Assembly (NCBI GenBank): GCA_023410875.1
Contig: JAEYPH010000043.1
Span: forward strand, 1-64,000
Direction of reading: 5' to 3'
DNA: 64,000 nt
Source: Bacillota bacterium
GTDB lineage: Bacteria > Bacillota > Clostridia > Christensenellales > UMGS416
Part shown: piece by piece, positions 61,749 to 64,000 of the stretch
How the letters are laid out: the number at the start of each line of letters is the position of its first letter
Numbering within the stretch: the stretch's first letter is position 1
The notes under the pieces: model-generated
The model's database searches: none
What the model saw: only the letters and a program-made list of their open reading frames with translations
What the model was told of the DNA's origin: nothing
Made by a program: the position numbers and the translations under genes

Positions 61749-63053
61749 TTAGGAATCGGCGTTTCGCTTGTCAAGCACTCTTTTGGCTTTGCCCTGGCTG
61801 CGCTCGATGGTCTTGGGTTCTACGAGCTTCACGGTCACGTTCACGCCCAGCACCGATTCGATGTCGGCTGTGATACGGGCGCGGGCTTCCTCGATCTGGC
61901 GCACGGTGTCGGAGAACAGCCGCTCGGACATCTCCACCCACACCTCCAGCACGTCCATGTTGTTGACGCGGTCCACGACGATCAGATAGTGGGGCTCCAC
62001 GTCGGCGTAGTTGGCCAGCACGCTCTCCACCTGGGTCGGGAACACGTTGACGCCGCGTATGATCAGCATGTCGTCGGAGCGGCCCAGGATGCGGCCCATG
62101 CGCACATGGGTGCGCCCGCAGGGGCACGGAGACTCGTCCAGGTAGGTCAGGTCCCTCGTGCGGTACCGGATCATCGGTATACCTTCTTTGGTGATCGTCG
62201 TGAACACGAGCTCGCCCTTTTCGCCGGGGGCCACGGGCTGCAGCGTCATTGGGTCCACGATCTCGGGGATGAAGTGGTCCTCGAAGATATGCAGGCCGTT
62301 CTGCTGCTGGCATTCGATGGCCACGCCGGGGCCGATGATCTCGCTCAAGCCGTAGATATCCATGGCGCGGATGCCCAGACGCTGCTCGATCTGCCGGCGC
62401 ATGCCCTCGGTCCAAGGCTCGGCGCCAAACACGCCGGTGCGCAGCTTGAGCTCGCTCAAGTCGATGCCTTCCTCGGCCAGCGCCTCGGCCAGGAACAACG
62501 CGTAGCTGGGCGTGCAGGCCAGCAGCGTCGTGCCGAAGTCCTTCATCAGCATGACCTGCCGCTTGGTGTTGCCGCCGGAAATCGGGATCACCGTGGCCCC
62601 CAGCCGCTCGGCGCCGTAGTGCACGCCCAGGCCGCCGGTGAAAAGGCCGTAGCCGTAAGCGATCTGTATGACGCTGTGCTTGTCCGCACCAGCGGCCATG
62701 AGGCACCGGGCGATGAGCTCGCTCCACGTGGCGATGTCGCCCTGAGTGTAGCCCACGACGGTGGGCTTGCCGGTGGTGCCCGAAGACGCGTGGATGCGCA
62801 CGATCTCGCTCTGGGGCACGGCGAACAGGCCGAACGGGTAGTTGTCGCGCAGGTCCTGCTTGGTTGTAAAGGGCAGGCGGCTCAGGTCGGCAAGCGTGCG
62901 GATGTCGCCGGGCAGCACGCCGGCGCGCTGCATGCGGGCGCGGTAGAAGGGAACATTCTGATAGACGTGGTTGACGGTGCGCTGCAGCCGGTCCAGCTTG
63001 AGCCGCTCCAGCTCCTCGCGATCCATGCACTCGTAGGTGCTATTCCACACCAT
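61749..63053 (-). CDS. paaK: Phenylacetate-CoA ligase (AMP-forming)
   Basis: A 434-residue adenylate-forming enzyme. The P-loop is IHASSGTTGKPTVVGYT near 88-104, VFGAEPWTEGMR near 213, DIYGLSEIIGPG near 233, and the C-terminal hinge RGVNVFPTQVE near 334. It would activate arylacetates made from aromatic amino acids through IorAB. Start overlaps the iorB end by 14 bases. Confidence 0.93.
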   Translation of the reverse strand: MVWNSTYECMDREELERLKLDRLQRTVNHVYQNVPFYRARMQRAGVLPGDIRTLADLSRLPFTTKQDLRDNYPFGLFAVPQSEIVRIHASSGTTGKPTVVGYTQGDIATWSELIARCLMAAGADKHSVIQIAYGYGLFTGGLGVHYGAERLGATVIPISGGNTKRQVMLMKDFGTTLLACTPSYALFLAEALAEEGIDLSELKLRTGVFGAEPWTEGMRRQIEQRLGIRAMDIYGLSEIIGPGVAIECQQQNGLHIFEDHFIPEIVDPMTLQPVAPGEKGELVFTTITKEGIPMIRYRTRDLTYLDESPCPCGRTHVRMGRILGRSDDMLIIRGVNVFPTQVESVLANYADVEPHYLIVVDRVNNMDVLEVWVEMSERLFSDTVRQIEEARARITADIESVLGVNVTVKLVEPKTIERSQGKAKRVLDKRNADS

Positions 63054-63627
63054 CGGTCCCCCGCCTCCCCTCCTGGAACGCCTTGAGGTTGACGTCCAGC
63101 AGCTTGGCCGGCACGCTGCAGGTGATGGCGTCCAGCCACAGCGCCTCGTCGATATCCATGCTGCGGCTCAGAAGCCCCAGCATCACCGTGTTGACGGCCT
63201 TTGTGTTGCCGGCGCGCTGGGCCAGCGCCAGCGCGTCGATGGCCTGCACATGGGCGTCGCGGGCCGCAAGCGCAGCGACGACGTCCTGCGGGTAGGGCTG
63301 CTTGCCCATGATGACCGGCATGGGCAGGATGCGCTGGGTGTTGAGCAGGATGGCGCCGCCGGGCCGCACGTTGGGCGCGTAACGCAGCGCTTCCAGCTGC
63401 TCAAAGGCCAGCAGCACGTCGGCCTCGCCGGCCTCTATGATCGGCGTGTGCACGGTGTCGGCCATCTTGACATAGGTTACGACCGAACCGCCGCGCTGGG
63501 CCATGCCGTGCACTTCGGATACTTTGATGTCGCAGCCGGCCGCTTGGGCCAGCGCGCCTAGCACGCGGCTGGCCAGCAATGTACCCTGGCCGCCCACGCC
63601 GGCGATGAGGATGTTCCAGCTCTTCAT
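63040..63627 (-). CDS. iorB: Indolepyruvate:ferredoxin oxidoreductase beta subunit
   Basis: A 195-residue gamma-type 2-oxoacid oxidoreductase subunit. It opens NILIAGVGGQGTLLASRVLG and has VSEVHGMAQRGGSVVTYVK, the IorB hallmark. With IorA it decarboxylates aryl-pyruvates to aryl-acetyl-CoA and reduces ferredoxin, which the hydrogenase in this window could reoxidise. ATG 63627 is preferred; the longer frame lies inside iorA. Confidence 0.94.
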   Translation of the reverse strand: MKSWNILIAGVGGQGTLLASRVLGALAQAAGCDIKVSEVHGMAQRGGSVVTYVKMADTVHTPIIEAGEADVLLAFEQLEALRYAPNVRPGGAILLNTQRILPMPVIMGKQPYPQDVVAALAARDAHVQAIDALALAQRAGNTKAVNTVMLGLLSRSMDIDEALWLDAITCSVPAKLLDVNLKAFQEGRRGTDGVE

Positions 63628-63629
63628 GT

Positions 63630-64000
63630 TCAGCCTTCCTCCTTCCCGATGGCACCAAAGGGACACACCGAGGCGCACAGACCGCAACCGTTGCACAGCT
63701 CGGCGTTGATCGCTACGCCGCCGGTGGCCGTGGATTCGATGGCCGGGCAGCCCAGGCGCATGCAGCGCTTGCATTTACGGCACACCTCGGAGTTCACGCG
63801 GTAGCGCGGCTTTTTTTGCAGGCCGGGCAGCAGCGCGCAGGGGCTGCGGAAGATGACGACCGAGGGGCCCTGGAAGGCCAGCGAATCCTTGAGCGCAGCC
63901 TCGGAAGCCTTGATATCGAAGGGGTCCGCGACCTTTAAATCCTTGACGCCGATGCTGCGGCACAGGCCTTCCAAGTCCAGTATCGCGGCGTCGGCGCCTT
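63630..64000 (-). CDS. iorA: Indolepyruvate:ferredoxin oxidoreductase alpha subunit, C-terminal part
   Basis: The frame is open to the window edge, so about 123 C-terminal residues are seen. SVVIFRSPCALLPG and two 4Fe-4S motifs (CRKCKRCMRLGCPAIE and CNGCGLCASVCPFGAI) are those of IorA. The thiamine-binding part lies outside the window. Two bases from iorB. Confidence 0.92.
   Translation of the reverse strand, partial: GADAAILDLEGLCRSIGVKDLKVADPFDIKASEAALKDSLAFQGPSVVIFRSPCALLPGLQKKPRYRVNSEVCRKCKRCMRLGCPAIESTATGGVAINAELCNGCGLCASVCPFGAIGKEEG

Overview
The window reads as chromosome of an anaerobic, GC-rich member of the Bacillota (Clostridia). The evidence is the gene content and control sites: LexA with a Gram-positive SOS box, a perfect CIRCE element before groESL, a Rex-like site before an electron-bifurcating [FeFe]-hydrogenase operon, AddAB instead of RecBCD, and the miaB-mutS-mutL-miaA-hfq order typical of Firmicutes. 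Genes for indolepyruvate:ferredoxin oxidoreductase and a phenylacetate-CoA ligase point to amino-acid fermentation. I cannot name a genus from sequence alone.

Layout. 1-350: 3' end of an IS30-family transposase. 368-846: consensus promoter, tRNA-Val/Gly/Cys/Leu and a terminator. 0.95-5 kb: MFS transporter, then uridine kinase and NAD+ synthetase on the minus strand. 5.2-8.6 kb: tig-clpP-clpX. 8.6-10.8 kb: TPR-GAF-degenerate GGDEF signalling protein. 11-16.2 kb: purB, tRNA-Trp, proC-rnhA, a tyrosine recombinase behind a set of repeats, and lexA. 16.3-24.8 kb (minus): miaB-mutS-mutL-miaA-hfq-PLP enzyme. 25-31 kb: YfbR-like phosphohydrolase, TPP riboswitch-thiT, pgi, and three less-known genes. 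31-39.7 kb (minus): hydrogenase hndA-D-type operon, preceded by an accessory cassette (hydrogenase-like sensor, PHP, two DRTGG-like and two HATPase proteins). 39.7-43.2 kb: SPOR protein, methyltransferase, AAC(6')-like acetyltransferase, DUF6062 and dCMP deaminase. 43.4-45.4 kb: groESL. 45.8-48.9 kb: efp, aminopeptidase, AP-endonuclease-like and YqeG phosphatase. 49-58.3 kb: nuclease-helicase fusion and addAB. 59-64 kb (minus): membrane protein, 5-FCL, alr, ACT protein, phenylacetate-CoA ligase, iorB, iorA (cut by the window end).

The most unusual signal lies between genes. Four intergenic copies (2261-2470 +, 12457-12662 +, 45409-45620 -, 58575-58833 +) of one roughly 200-nt sequence share the same order of four hairpins, a conserved RRGGNAAACG strip after the first, and a CGCA loop in the second. 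The stems change sequence while keeping their pairing, as expected of a structured RNA. I cannot assign it to a known class. Two of the copies sit just 3' of, and on the same strand as, a second repeat family (CCAAAGGGC hairpin, three copies). One MITE-like element (24.8 kb) and one G/C-rich palindrome (58.5 kb) add to the mobile or structured DNA.

Other points worth attention: a GGDEF protein that has lost its catalytic motif but kept an RxxD I-site; an acetyltransferase gene whose only well-placed start is AUA; repeats overlapping the promoter of the tyrosine recombinase; a long hfq overlap with the next gene; and a PD-(D/E)XK-helicase fusion beside addAB.
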